Position numbers and translations under genes: made by a program
Part shown: positions 1 through 5,946 of the stretch, piece by piece
Numbering within the stretch: position 1 is the first letter of the stretch
Layout of the letters: the number at the start of each line of letters is the position of its first letter
Notes under the pieces: model-generated
The model's input: the letters and a program-made list of their open reading frames with translations, nothing else
Told to the model about the DNA's origin: nothing
Database searches by the model: none
NCBI GenBank assembly: GCA_964463505.1
Contig: CAYXDC010000093.1
Coordinates: 1 to 10,292, forward strand
DNA: 10,292 bases
Reading direction: 5' to 3'
Source: JAJZSS01 sp964463505
Lineage (GTDB): Bacteria; Chloroflexota; Anaerolineae; Anaerolineales; UBA4823

Positions 1-813
1 AACCGGCGCAGCCGCAATATGCCACGCCGCGGGGATGATCTGCAGGTACGCCTTGAACTCACCTTCGAAGAATCAGTTTTTGGAGTAGAAAAGGAAATTG
101 AGGTCACCCGTGATGAAATCTGCGCTACCTGCAATGGCAGCGGGGCCGAGCCAGGCACTTCCCCGGTCCGTTGTACCACCTGCAATGGTAGTGGAGAGGT
201 TCGTCAAGTGCGCCAGACAATCCTTGGATCAATGGTTCAGGTAGCCACCTGCCCAACCTGCCGGGGTCAGGGTGAAACCATCACGACACCCTGCCATACC
301 TGCCAGGGGCGCGGATTGGAGCGTAAAACGCGCAAAAAGATCGTTTCCATCCCTGGCGGGGTAGACACCGGAAACCAGATCCGCCTGGCCAGCGAAGGGC
401 AGCCTGGTGTGAATGGCGGCCCAGCCGGCAATCTTTATATTCTCATCCAGGTCAAACCGCATCAATTCTTCCGGCGCCGAGACTTCGATATCCTCCTGGA
501 TCTAAATATCAACATTGCCCAGGCTGCTTTGGGGGCAGAAGTCGAGATTCCTACTGTAGATGGGCTGGCCAAATTAAAAATCCCCACCGGCACACAACCT
601 GGCAAAGTCCTTACTTTGCGTTCAAAAGGCATTCCCCATCTGCGTGGTAACGGGCGTGGGGACCAAAAAGTAATCGTCAATGTGGAAGTGCCCACTCGAT
701 TAAACGCTGAACAACGCGGCCTGTTCGAGCAGCTTGCCAAGAGCCTGGGGAGCGAGGTCCGCCCACAAGAACGAAGTTTTTTAGACTGGCTTAAAGAAAC
801 CCTGGGTGGGTAA
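1..813 (+). CDS. dnaJ: Chaperone protein DnaJ, C-terminal part (5' end cut by window edge)
   Basis: Hsp40 co-chaperone that delivers unfolded clients to DnaK and stimulates its ATPase in the cytoplasm. The frame is open from base 1, so the Met at base 19 is internal; the N-terminal J domain with HPD and most of the Gly/Phe linker lie outside the window. Visible are all four CxxCxGxG zinc-binding repeats: CATCNGSG (121–144), CTTCNGSG (172–195), CPTCRGQG (250–273) and CHTCQGRG (292–315). After these comes the two-part C-terminal substrate-binding region with typical signatures (IPGGVDTGNQIRL, GNLYILIQVKPHQFFRR, AALGAEVEIPTVDG, LRSKGIPHLRGNGRGDQ). The four complete zinc repeats make it a type I DnaJ rather than a CbpA-like protein. 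It is followed 47 nt later by prmA on the same strand. The terminus SFLDWLKETLGG looks complete. Identification is firm. Confidence 0.97.
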   Translation, partial: NRRSRNMPRRGDDLQVRLELTFEESVFGVEKEIEVTRDEICATCNGSGAEPGTSPVRCTTCNGSGEVRQVRQTILGSMVQVATCPTCRGQGETITTPCHTCQGRGLERKTRKKIVSIPGGVDTGNQIRLASEGQPGVNGGPAGNLYILIQVKPHQFFRRRDFDILLDLNINIAQAALGAEVEIPTVDGLAKLKIPTGTQPGKVLTLRSKGIPHLRGNGRGDQKVIVNVEVPTRLNAEQRGLFEQLAKSLGSEVRPQERSFLDWLKETLGG

Positions 814-851
814 AACCTCGATTTCTCCTGCGGCGCATAAATCCTATTTCT

Positions 852-855
852 GAGG
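852..855 (+). promoter_or_regulatory. Shine-Dalgarno for prmA (GAGG)
   Basis: GAGG ends 5 nt before the prmA ATG at 861. It is short and slightly close, but it is the only SD-like element in the 47-nt gap after dnaJ, and it supports the 861 start. Confidence 0.5.
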
Positions 856-860
856 CAGAA

Positions 861-1796
861 ATGGACGAAGCAACCTGGCTGGAAGTATCTTTAGTTGTGG
901 ATGGCGAGCTGGCGGAAGCTGTGGCCGATGTGTTGGCACGCTATGCGCCTACCGGCGTGGTGATCGAATCGACCAAAGTGATCACCGATTCCGGCGAAAG
1001 TGAAGGCTGGGTCGTAGGCCCTCTACGAGTGGCTGCTTACCTGGCAATGGACGATCAAATTGAAGAAACGCGCCGTCGCGTTGAGGAAGCCCTCTTCTAC
1101 CTGGGAATTATTCGCCCCCTCCCCCCAGCCCAATTCACGCCGATCGTAGAAAAAGATTGGTCCGAAGCCTGGAAACAGCATTATAAGCCGATCGCAATTG
1201 GCGAGCGTTTAATGATCGTGCCCGCCTGGATGGAGATCGATACCCAGGGGCGGATTCCAATCCGCATTGACCCAGGTATGGCTTTTGGCACCGGCACACA
1301 TCCTACCACCCAACTATGCCTGGAAGCGATTGAGACTTGTTTTACAGTGACCCCTGGACCAAAGACAGTGATCGATCTGGGCTGTGGATCAGGCATCCTG
1401 GCTGTTGCGGCTATTAAATTAGGCGCCCGGCATGCCCTGGGAGTGGATATTGATGCAGACGCAATCCGCTCCGCCATTAAAAATGCTGAGACAAACGCTG
1501 TAAACGCCAATCTGGAGCTTGGTCTGGGCTCGCTGGACGAAATCAAAGCCGGGGCATTCTCGTTACAGGCTGCCCCCTTAGTCCTGGCGAACATCCTGGC
1601 GCCTGTCCTGGTGCGATTATTTGATCAAGGTCTGGGTGATCTAGTCAGCCCTGCTGGCAAGTTGATCCTCTCCGGTATCCTGGCCGAACAAACTGAGGAA
1701 GTTGCCGGAGCTGCCCGGCGGCATGGTTTTAACCAGATAGAAATCCTTAAGAGCGGCGACTGGGTCGCCCTCACCGTAAAACGCCCGTTGGACTAA
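861..1796 (+). CDS. prmA: Ribosomal protein L11 methyltransferase
   Basis: S-adenosylmethionine-dependent class I methyltransferase that methylates ribosomal protein L11 in the cytoplasm. The 311-residue protein has the family's usual length and layout: an N-terminal L11-recognition domain (about residues 1–90), a linker, and a Rossmann methyltransferase domain (about 130–305). Family motifs include DPGMAFGTGTHPTT (138–150), the SAM-binding IDLGCGSGILAVAA (171–184), the acidic GVDIDADAI at the end of strand 2 (194–202), and NILA (244–247) in the position of the catalytic NxxA/NPPY-like motif. The chosen ATG is preceded by GAGG at 852–855, a short but acceptably spaced Shine-Dalgarno. It lies 47 nt after dnaJ and 33 nt before polX in the same direction. 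The dnaJ–prmA pairing is common in bacteria and suggests co-transcription, which is inferred here. Nothing looks truncated. Confidence 0.96.
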   Translation: MDEATWLEVSLVVDGELAEAVADVLARYAPTGVVIESTKVITDSGESEGWVVGPLRVAAYLAMDDQIEETRRRVEEALFYLGIIRPLPPAQFTPIVEKDWSEAWKQHYKPIAIGERLMIVPAWMEIDTQGRIPIRIDPGMAFGTGTHPTTQLCLEAIETCFTVTPGPKTVIDLGCGSGILAVAAIKLGARHALGVDIDADAIRSAIKNAETNAVNANLELGLGSLDEIKAGAFSLQAAPLVLANILAPVLVRLFDQGLGDLVSPAGKLILSGILAEQTEEVAGAARRHGFNQIEILKSGDWVALTVKRPLD

Positions 1797-1813
1797 ATCA
1801 AATCAGACAAGCG

Positions 1814-1822
1814 TGGTATGAT
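1814..1822 (+). promoter_or_regulatory. Extended −10 promoter element for polX
   Basis: The sequence TGGTATGAT fits the extended −10 pattern TGnTATAAT with one mismatch. The hexamer TATGAT (1817–1822) is followed by exactly 7 nt and then the polX ATG at 1830, so the expected transcription start falls at or next to the A of the ATG. No convincing −35 hexamer lies 16–18 bp upstream: the nearest TTGGAC, at 1788–1793, is 23 bp away. Promoter activity therefore rests on the extended −10. The same TA-rich hexamer–N7–ATG arrangement recurs at 4974–4989. Confidence 0.5.
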
Positions 1823-1829
1823 TTAGCGC

Positions 1830-3566
1830 ATGACACCCGCAAAATTCTCCAATCAGCAATTAGCCGATACGTTCACTTTGATTGCCAACCTGTTGGAAAT
1901 CAAAGGGGAAGTGATCTATAAAACCCTGGCTTACCGCAAAGCGGCTGAAAGCCTGGAAAACCTGAGCCAGCCTGCCGCTGATTTCTGGCAGGACGATAAG
2001 CTCATGGAGATTCCAGGGGTAGGCAAAGCCATCGCTGAAAAGATAGATGAACTGCTATCAACCGGTAAACTGGGTTTTTTGGATAAGCTGCAAGCCGAGG
2101 TTCCTCCCACGCTGGTCGAGATCTTACAGGTGCCAGAAGTTGGCCCCAAGAAAGTAGCATTATTCTGGAAACAGGCTGGGATCACCAGTTTGTCAGAGCT
2201 GGAAGCTGCCGCTCGGACAGGTAAATTACGGACCTTACCCGGGATGGGCGAAAAGTCTGAAGCCAAAATTATCGCTGGCATTGAAGCGCTGTCACGGCGC
2301 AGCACGCGCGCTCCGCTCGGAAAAGCATGGCCTTTTGCTCAGGAGCTGCTGAAATATCTTGCTGAAGCTCCGGGCGTAACCAAGACTGCGGCGGGTGGCA
2401 GTTTGAGGCGGATGCGCTCCACAGTCGGCGATCTGGATTTGGTGGCTGCCGCAGCGGATTCCAAGGCTGTCATGCAAGCCTTTGTCAATCATCCCCAGGT
2501 GGCACGCGTGGTCAGCCAGGGTGAGACAAAAGCCAGTGTTGAGTATCATAATAATCTGCGCGCGCAGCTGTGGGTGCACCCTCCCGAACGCTTTGGCACA
2601 GCTCTGGCATATGCTACCGGTTCTAAAGATCATAACGTACGCTTACGAGAACTGGCGATTAAGAAAGGTCTGTCCCTGTCTGATCAAGCTTTCCTAAAAT
2701 CAGATGGCAGCGAGATCTTATGCGCTACTGAAGAAGAAGTTTACGCTACGCTGGGTTTACCCTGGATTCCCCCGGAATTGCGCGAGGATCGCGGCGAGGT
2801 TCAGGCTGCCATAGCTGGACGGCTGCCCCGCTTGATCGAAGTTAGGGATATCCGCGCTGAACTCCATTCACACTCCACCTGGAGCGACGGCAAGCTCAGC
2901 ATCCAGGAAATGGCGCAGGCAGCCCTGGCGCGAAGTTATCGTGTTCTGGCAGTTACCGATCACTCTGGTAGCCTGGGAGTCGCCGGCGGGCTTTCTGCCG
3001 ATGAACTCATCGAACAACGCCAGGAAATTGACAGCGTTCAAAAGCAAATTGGCGATGCTCTATTGATCTTGCAGGGAACAGAGGTTGAAATTCGAGCGGA
3101 TGGCAGCCTGGATTACCCGGATGATGTGCTGGCGCAGCTTGATTTGGTGATTGCCTCGCTGCACTCCAGCCTGCGCCAACCCCGCCAGCAAGCCACCGAA
3201 CGCCTGCTGAATGCGATACGCAACCCCCACGTCGATATTATCGGCCACCCGACCGGCAGGATGATCCCCAACCGAGAAGGAGCTGACCTGGATATGGAAG
3301 CTGTCTTTCAGGCGGCTAAAGAACATGGCGTGGTACTGGAAATCAATGCTCACCCAGCCCGTCTGGATCTGGATGATATCCATGCACGCCGGGCGATTGA
3401 TCTGGGTATCTTGCTTTCAATTAACACCGATGCCCATTCAGCCAGCGATCTGGATTTGCTCCAGTTCGGAGTTGCTACTGCCCGGCGAGGTTGGGTTGAA
3501 GCTAAGCAGGTGATCAACACCTGGGATCCCAAACATTTATTAAATTGGCTACAACAACGGGGTTAG
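1830..3566 (+). CDS. polX: Family X DNA polymerase/PHP exonuclease (PolX) with altered polymerase site
   Basis: Bacterial PolX enzymes fill short gaps in base-excision repair and carry a PHP domain with 3'-5' exonuclease and related phosphoesterase activity. The 578-residue protein has the full family layout: N-terminal helix-hairpin-helix region (about 1–155; GVGKAIAEKI and LPGMGEKSEAKI), polymerase-beta-like nucleotidyltransferase (about 160–330), and PHP domain (about 343–575). In the polymerase part the GS motif (GSLRR) and the first two metal ligands (D201, D203 in GDLDLV) are present. The third Asp of the family's 'DLRVV' segment is Gln (Q246 in AQLWVHPPERFG), and the Phe of the usual YFTGS motif is Ala (A262 in YATGSKDHN). 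PHP ligands look intact: H346/H348, D377/H378, E418, H445, H473, D534/H536. I infer weakened or lost synthesis with retained PHP activity. No Shine-Dalgarno precedes the ATG; a promoter 7 nt upstream suggests leaderless expression. Confidence 0.95.
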   Translation: MTPAKFSNQQLADTFTLIANLLEIKGEVIYKTLAYRKAAESLENLSQPAADFWQDDKLMEIPGVGKAIAEKIDELLSTGKLGFLDKLQAEVPPTLVEILQVPEVGPKKVALFWKQAGITSLSELEAAARTGKLRTLPGMGEKSEAKIIAGIEALSRRSTRAPLGKAWPFAQELLKYLAEAPGVTKTAAGGSLRRMRSTVGDLDLVAAAADSKAVMQAFVNHPQVARVVSQGETKASVEYHNNLRAQLWVHPPERFGTALAYATGSKDHNVRLRELAIKKGLSLSDQAFLKSDGSEILCATEEEVYATLGLPWIPPELREDRGEVQAAIAGRLPRLIEVRDIRAELHSHSTWSDGKLSIQEMAQAALARSYRVLAVTDHSGSLGVAGGLSADELIEQRQEIDSVQKQIGDALLILQGTEVEIRADGSLDYPDDVLAQLDLVIASLHSSLRQPRQQATERLLNAIRNPHVDIIGHPTGRMIPNREGADLDMEAVFQAAKEHGVVLEINAHPARLDLDDIHARRAIDLGILLSINTDAHSASDLDLLQFGVATARRGWVEAKQVINTWDPKHLLNWLQQRG

Positions 3567-3586
3567 ACAGCCTTCGTTACTATGTA

Positions 3587-3635
3587 TAAAGTTACCTAAA
3601 ACGTGATTGTTCTTTTCGGCCTGTATTAAAGTTAC
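3587..3635. repeat. Direct repeat TAAAGTTAC, two copies 40 bp apart
   Basis: TAAAGTTAC occurs at 3587–3595 and again at 3627–3635, each preceded by a similar TGTAT context (TGTATAAAGTTAC and TGTATTAAAGTTAC). Both lie in the 148-bp spacer (3567–3714) between the convergent polX and DUF6504-like genes. Apart from this pair and a weak 5-bp hairpin at 3677–3694, I see nothing recognisable in the spacer: no small gene and no clear terminator. The repeat could be a decayed duplication, a protein-binding pair, or chance. Confidence 0.45.
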
Positions 3636-3714
3636 GGGCACGCTCGCCAAACACTGAACTTGTGGGGTCATCCTGAGACGCAATCTATGGCGTCGGTTAT
3701 CAACTCATTTTGAC

Positions 3715-4083
3715 TTATTGTGTAGAAACCAGCTCGCGATCCAAAAACCAGGCTCCTTTCCTTCGTCCAGCATCCACCGGCGCACGATCATAATATAGAT
3801 CAAATATCCGCCCATCAGTTGTCTGTACACGATAATAATCCAGACCTACACCCCAAGAGCCGCGTCGTTCAGCAGAAGCAGCATGTGCGGGGCGCATATT
3901 GCGGGCCATCTTGCCACGCCGGCGATAATCATGCCATTCAGCCAAAGTATCTGAGAGCTCAAAGTGCTCTCCTCGCCAGGTAAAGCGATTCGGACAACCA
4001 GGTTTCTTTTCCAATACAGGTGGTCGGTCAAACTCAACTTCAATCGCCTCCTGGATAAACCGCAGCAATTGGTACTCTGCCAT
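3715..4083 (-). CDS. Small DUF6504-like protein of unknown function
   Basis: The 122-residue protein has no signal peptide or membrane segment and is rich in aromatic and charged residues. Its core pattern, PNRFTWRGEHFELSDTLAEW (31–50), then a basic stretch (RRRGKMARNMR, 54–64), then DYYRVQTTDGRIFDLYYDR (82–100) and a closing GAWFLDREL (110–118), resembles the uncharacterised DUF6504 family, whose members share an 'F.WRG…W…YYRV.T..G..F.LY.D…W.L' layout. This is judged by eye from memory. No catalytic residues can be named. A GTG precedes the ATG directly (4084–4086), but AGGAGG at 4090–4095 is 6 nt from the ATG and only 3 nt from the GTG, so I chose the ATG. The gene is transcribed divergently from the HAD phosphatase and converges with polX. 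In some actinobacteria DUF6504 genes lie beside lesion-bypass polymerase genes (recalled, not checked), which makes the closeness to polX suggestive only. Confidence 0.75.
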   Translation of the reverse strand: MAEYQLLRFIQEAIEVEFDRPPVLEKKPGCPNRFTWRGEHFELSDTLAEWHDYRRRGKMARNMRPAHAASAERRGSWGVGLDYYRVQTTDGRIFDLYYDRAPVDAGRRKGAWFLDRELVSTQ

Positions 4084-4089
4084 CACAAG

Positions 4090-4095
4090 CCTCCT
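4090..4095 (-). promoter_or_regulatory. Shine-Dalgarno AGGAGG deciding the start of the DUF6504-like gene
   Basis: CCTCCT on the + strand reads AGGAGG on the − strand. It lies 6 nt upstream of the ATG at 4083 and only 3 nt upstream of the adjacent GTG at 4086, which favours the ATG. Confidence 0.8.
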
Positions 4096-4109
4096 GAAAC
4101 TATATTGCT

Positions 4110-4115
4110 ATTGTA
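4110..4115 (-). promoter_or_regulatory. Possible −10 box for the DUF6504-like gene
   Basis: The − strand reads TACAAT, a good −10 hexamer. It would give a leader of roughly 20 nt that contains the AGGAGG. No matching −35 hexamer is visible 16–18 bp upstream, so this is only a candidate within the 114-bp divergent spacer shared with the HAD gene. Confidence 0.3.
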
Positions 4116-4197
4116 CTGGATCAGAGCCTAGGGCGTTAGACAGCGGTAAAATTAGCCAAGCTTTGGATGACACATAATGTGAGGAATCATAAGAGCC

Positions 4198-4887
4198 ATG
4201 CCCCTTCAAATTGATCGGATCCGCGCCTTATGCTTTGATATCGACGGCACGCTCAGTGATACGGATGATGCGTATGTTCAAAAAGTTGCTCGCTGGCTGC
4301 GTCCGGGGCGCGCATTACTATCCGGTAAAGACGAATATCATCTGGCTCGGCGCATGATCATGGCTCTCGAAACGCCTGGGAATTTCCTGCATGGATACGC
4401 GGATCGCCTCGGCCTGGATGGGCTGCTGGCGCGTTGGAACGATTATATGATCCATCGCAGCTGGCAACGCTTGAATTCCAAATATATCCTGATGCAGGGT
4501 GTACGTGAATTACTGATCGATTTACAACCTCTTTTCCCCCTGGCCATTGTCAGTTCACGTGGGGAATTCACAACCAGAGCATTTCTGGAACAACACGATC
4601 TGACCCAATTCTTCCAGGTGATTGTTGCCGGACAGACTGTCCAGCATACCAAACCTTTCCCCGATCCTATTCATTATGCCGCCCGACATATGCGGATCTC
4701 ACCTGAGAATTGCCTGATGATTGGTGACACCACGGTAGATATCCTGGCTGGTCGAGCAGCCGGGGCCCAAACGGTCGGCGTTTTGTGCGGGTTTGGAGAG
4801 CTTGGCGAACTTCAACGAGCAGGAGCCGATTTGATCCTCCCAGAGACGCGCGATCTGGGAAATGCATTGCGAAACACTGTTTCTTAA
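4198..4887 (+). CDS. HAD-superfamily hydrolase, phosphoglycolate phosphatase-like
   Basis: Cytoplasmic phosphatase of the haloacid dehalogenase superfamily, subfamily IA (helical cap), acting on a small phosphorylated metabolite. The 229 residues carry all four HAD motifs: motif I DIDGT with nucleophile D14 and acid/base D16, motif II at S119 (IVSSRG), motif III at K152 (TKPFPDP), and motif IV GDTTVDILAGRAAGA with D177 and D181. A helical cap lies between about residues 20 and 95. The 'KPFPDP' and 'GDTTVDI…G' wording is typical of phosphoglycolate phosphatase and pyrophosphatase PpaX-like proteins. Gph enzymes clear 2-phosphoglycolate arising partly from DNA repair, which would fit near polX, but substrate cannot be read from sequence. 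A GAGGA at 4181–4185 stands 12 nt before the ATG, farther than usual. The gene diverges from the DUF6504-like gene across 114 bp. Confidence 0.9.
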   Translation: MPLQIDRIRALCFDIDGTLSDTDDAYVQKVARWLRPGRALLSGKDEYHLARRMIMALETPGNFLHGYADRLGLDGLLARWNDYMIHRSWQRLNSKYILMQGVRELLIDLQPLFPLAIVSSRGEFTTRAFLEQHDLTQFFQVIVAGQTVQHTKPFPDPIHYAARHMRISPENCLMIGDTTVDILAGRAAGAQTVGVLCGFGELGELQRAGADLILPETRDLGNALRNTVS

Positions 4888-4969
4888 ATCAAAATTAATT
4901 GATAAAAAGTTGCGAACGCGTGCCAATTTGTTAAATAGAACATAAAAACTATTGATTAACCTTGATTAA
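4888..4969 (+). repeat. TTGAT-core repeats upstream of and within the secreted-protein promoter
   Basis: Two exact copies of TTGATTAA lie at 4952–4959 and 4962–4969, 10 bp start to start, so both would face the same side of the helix. The first overlaps the −35 element and the second fills the −35/−10 spacer. Further upstream an inverted pair, ATCAA (4888–4892) and TTGAT (4899–4903), carries the same core. The arrangement resembles an operator for a repressor binding in tandem, but the region is AT-rich and chance similarity is possible. Confidence 0.4.
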
Positions 4970-4979
4970 TGCGTATAAT
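4952..4979 (+). promoter_or_regulatory. Sigma-70-type promoter of the secreted-protein gene
   Basis: TTGATT (4952–4957) and a perfect TATAAT (4974–4979) are separated by 16 bp. This is the best promoter match in the window. The expected transcription start, about 7 nt after the −10, falls at the ATG at 4987. Because the −10 lies downstream of the earlier in-frame ATG at 4969, that earlier codon would not be in the transcript. Confidence 0.75.
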
Positions 4980-4986
4980 AGTTTAC

Positions 4987-5943
4987 ATGTGCATTAAGAT
5001 CCGCTGGATCACGGCTGCCCTGGTCTTCATTCTTGCCGCCAGCCTCGCCTGGAAAGGCACTTTTGCCCAGGCCCCAGAAAACGAAGAATATTTCGCTGAA
5101 ACTGGGCACTGGGTAACGGGGGAATTTTTGAAGACATACCGGAGTGTCTCAGACCCGCTCCGGATTTATGGGCTACCTATTAGCGACATTTTTACCGATT
5201 CCACCACGGGTTTACAAATTCAATATTTTGAAAAAGCGCGTTTCGAATTGCATCCAGACGCGCACCCCGATTTGCGCGTCCAACTCTCCAATCTTGGCTA
5301 CCTGACTTACAAGCCAGGTCCAAAAATCTCGAACCAGGGCCGCACTCAACCTTGCCGTACATACCCTGAGACAGGCTACGCGGTTTGTTTTGATTTCCTC
5401 GAGTTTTTTGATGAATATGGCGGGGTAGCTCAATTTGGCTACCCGATCTCGAATCTGGAAGACCGCGATGGGCGGATCGTTCAGTACTTCAACAAAACGC
5501 GCTTCGAATGGCGCCCCGAAATGCCTTCCGGACAGCGCGTGGTTGTTTCGGATCTTGGCCGGCGTTATTTTTACATCCGCGGCGAAAGACTGGAGCGTTT
5601 AGGCTCCAACCTGGAAAATAATGCCCCCCAGGTCATTCTCAGCCTGCGGACACGCGCTTATCCATTACACGCCATTGCTCCGCAAGTGGGCACGCAAACA
5701 ATTTTTGTGATTGTCCAGGATCAGAATCTGCGCCCCGTCTCTGGAGCCGCCGTTATTTTGACCTTCAACAATCCAGACGGACAGGCAACGACGCACACCC
5801 TGCCGGTCACCAATGCGGCTGGAATTACCCAGTTCACATTTAGCTACACATCCGAGGAACACGGGCTGGCAAAAGTTTGGGTTACCAGCGTGCTAAATAA
5901 TCTAGAACAGCAGACGGTAACTTCGTTTCGAATTTGGCGCTAG
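4987..5943 (+). CDS. Secreted protein with two FGYP-type repeats and a C-terminal Ig-like domain
   Basis: The 318-residue protein begins with a classical signal peptide: basic MCIKIR, a hydrophobic core at about 7–21, and a likely cleavage after A29 (FAQA/PENE). It should be exported; no anchor or lipobox is seen. Two related repeats follow, at about 36–108 and 126–197. Each runs from a '(F/Y).ETG' start through '(Y/F)G.PIS' and '(I/V)QYF.K.RFE' to '.LG'. Such repeats are, from memory, frequent in Chloroflexota extracellular proteins, but their function is not established. Two cysteines (C123, C134) could form a disulfide. The last hundred residues (about 214–316) look like a bacterial Ig-like beta-sandwich of the Big_1 type (VQDQNLRPVSGAAVILTF, then NAAGITQFTF and TSEEHGLAKVWVTS). 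An earlier in-frame ATG at 4969 was rejected because the promoter −10 overlaps its codons. A cell-surface binding or adhesion role is inference only. Confidence 0.85.
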   Translation: MCIKIRWITAALVFILAASLAWKGTFAQAPENEEYFAETGHWVTGEFLKTYRSVSDPLRIYGLPISDIFTDSTTGLQIQYFEKARFELHPDAHPDLRVQLSNLGYLTYKPGPKISNQGRTQPCRTYPETGYAVCFDFLEFFDEYGGVAQFGYPISNLEDRDGRIVQYFNKTRFEWRPEMPSGQRVVVSDLGRRYFYIRGERLERLGSNLENNAPQVILSLRTRAYPLHAIAPQVGTQTIFVIVQDQNLRPVSGAAVILTFNNPDGQATTHTLPVTNAAGITQFTFSYTSEEHGLAKVWVTSVLNNLEQQTVTSFRIWR

Positions 5944-5946
5944 AAA

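Noticed and set aside
3665..3676. GGGTCATCCTGA resembling a common intergenic repeat seen in some bacterial genomes
   Set aside because: Only a short stretch matches from memory, with no second copy in the window to support a repeat family.
3677..3694. Hairpin GACGC-8 nt-GCGTC in the polX/DUF6504-like spacer as a terminator
   Set aside because: The stem is only 5 bp with an 8-nt loop, and no T-tract follows on either strand.
4173..4178. CATAAT as −10 of the HAD gene
   Set aside because: No −35 partner at suitable spacing, and the predicted start would fall inside the only Shine-Dalgarno-like sequence.
4888..4903. FNR/CRP-type operator
   Set aside because: The half-sites are in the opposite order (ATCAA-N6-TTGAT rather than TTGAT-N4-ATCAA), so it does not fit the FNR consensus.
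4969..4986. Earlier in-frame ATG that would add six residues (MRIIVY) to the secreted protein
   Set aside because: The TATAAT −10 box lies within these codons, so they would not be transcribed; the signal peptide is complete from 4987.
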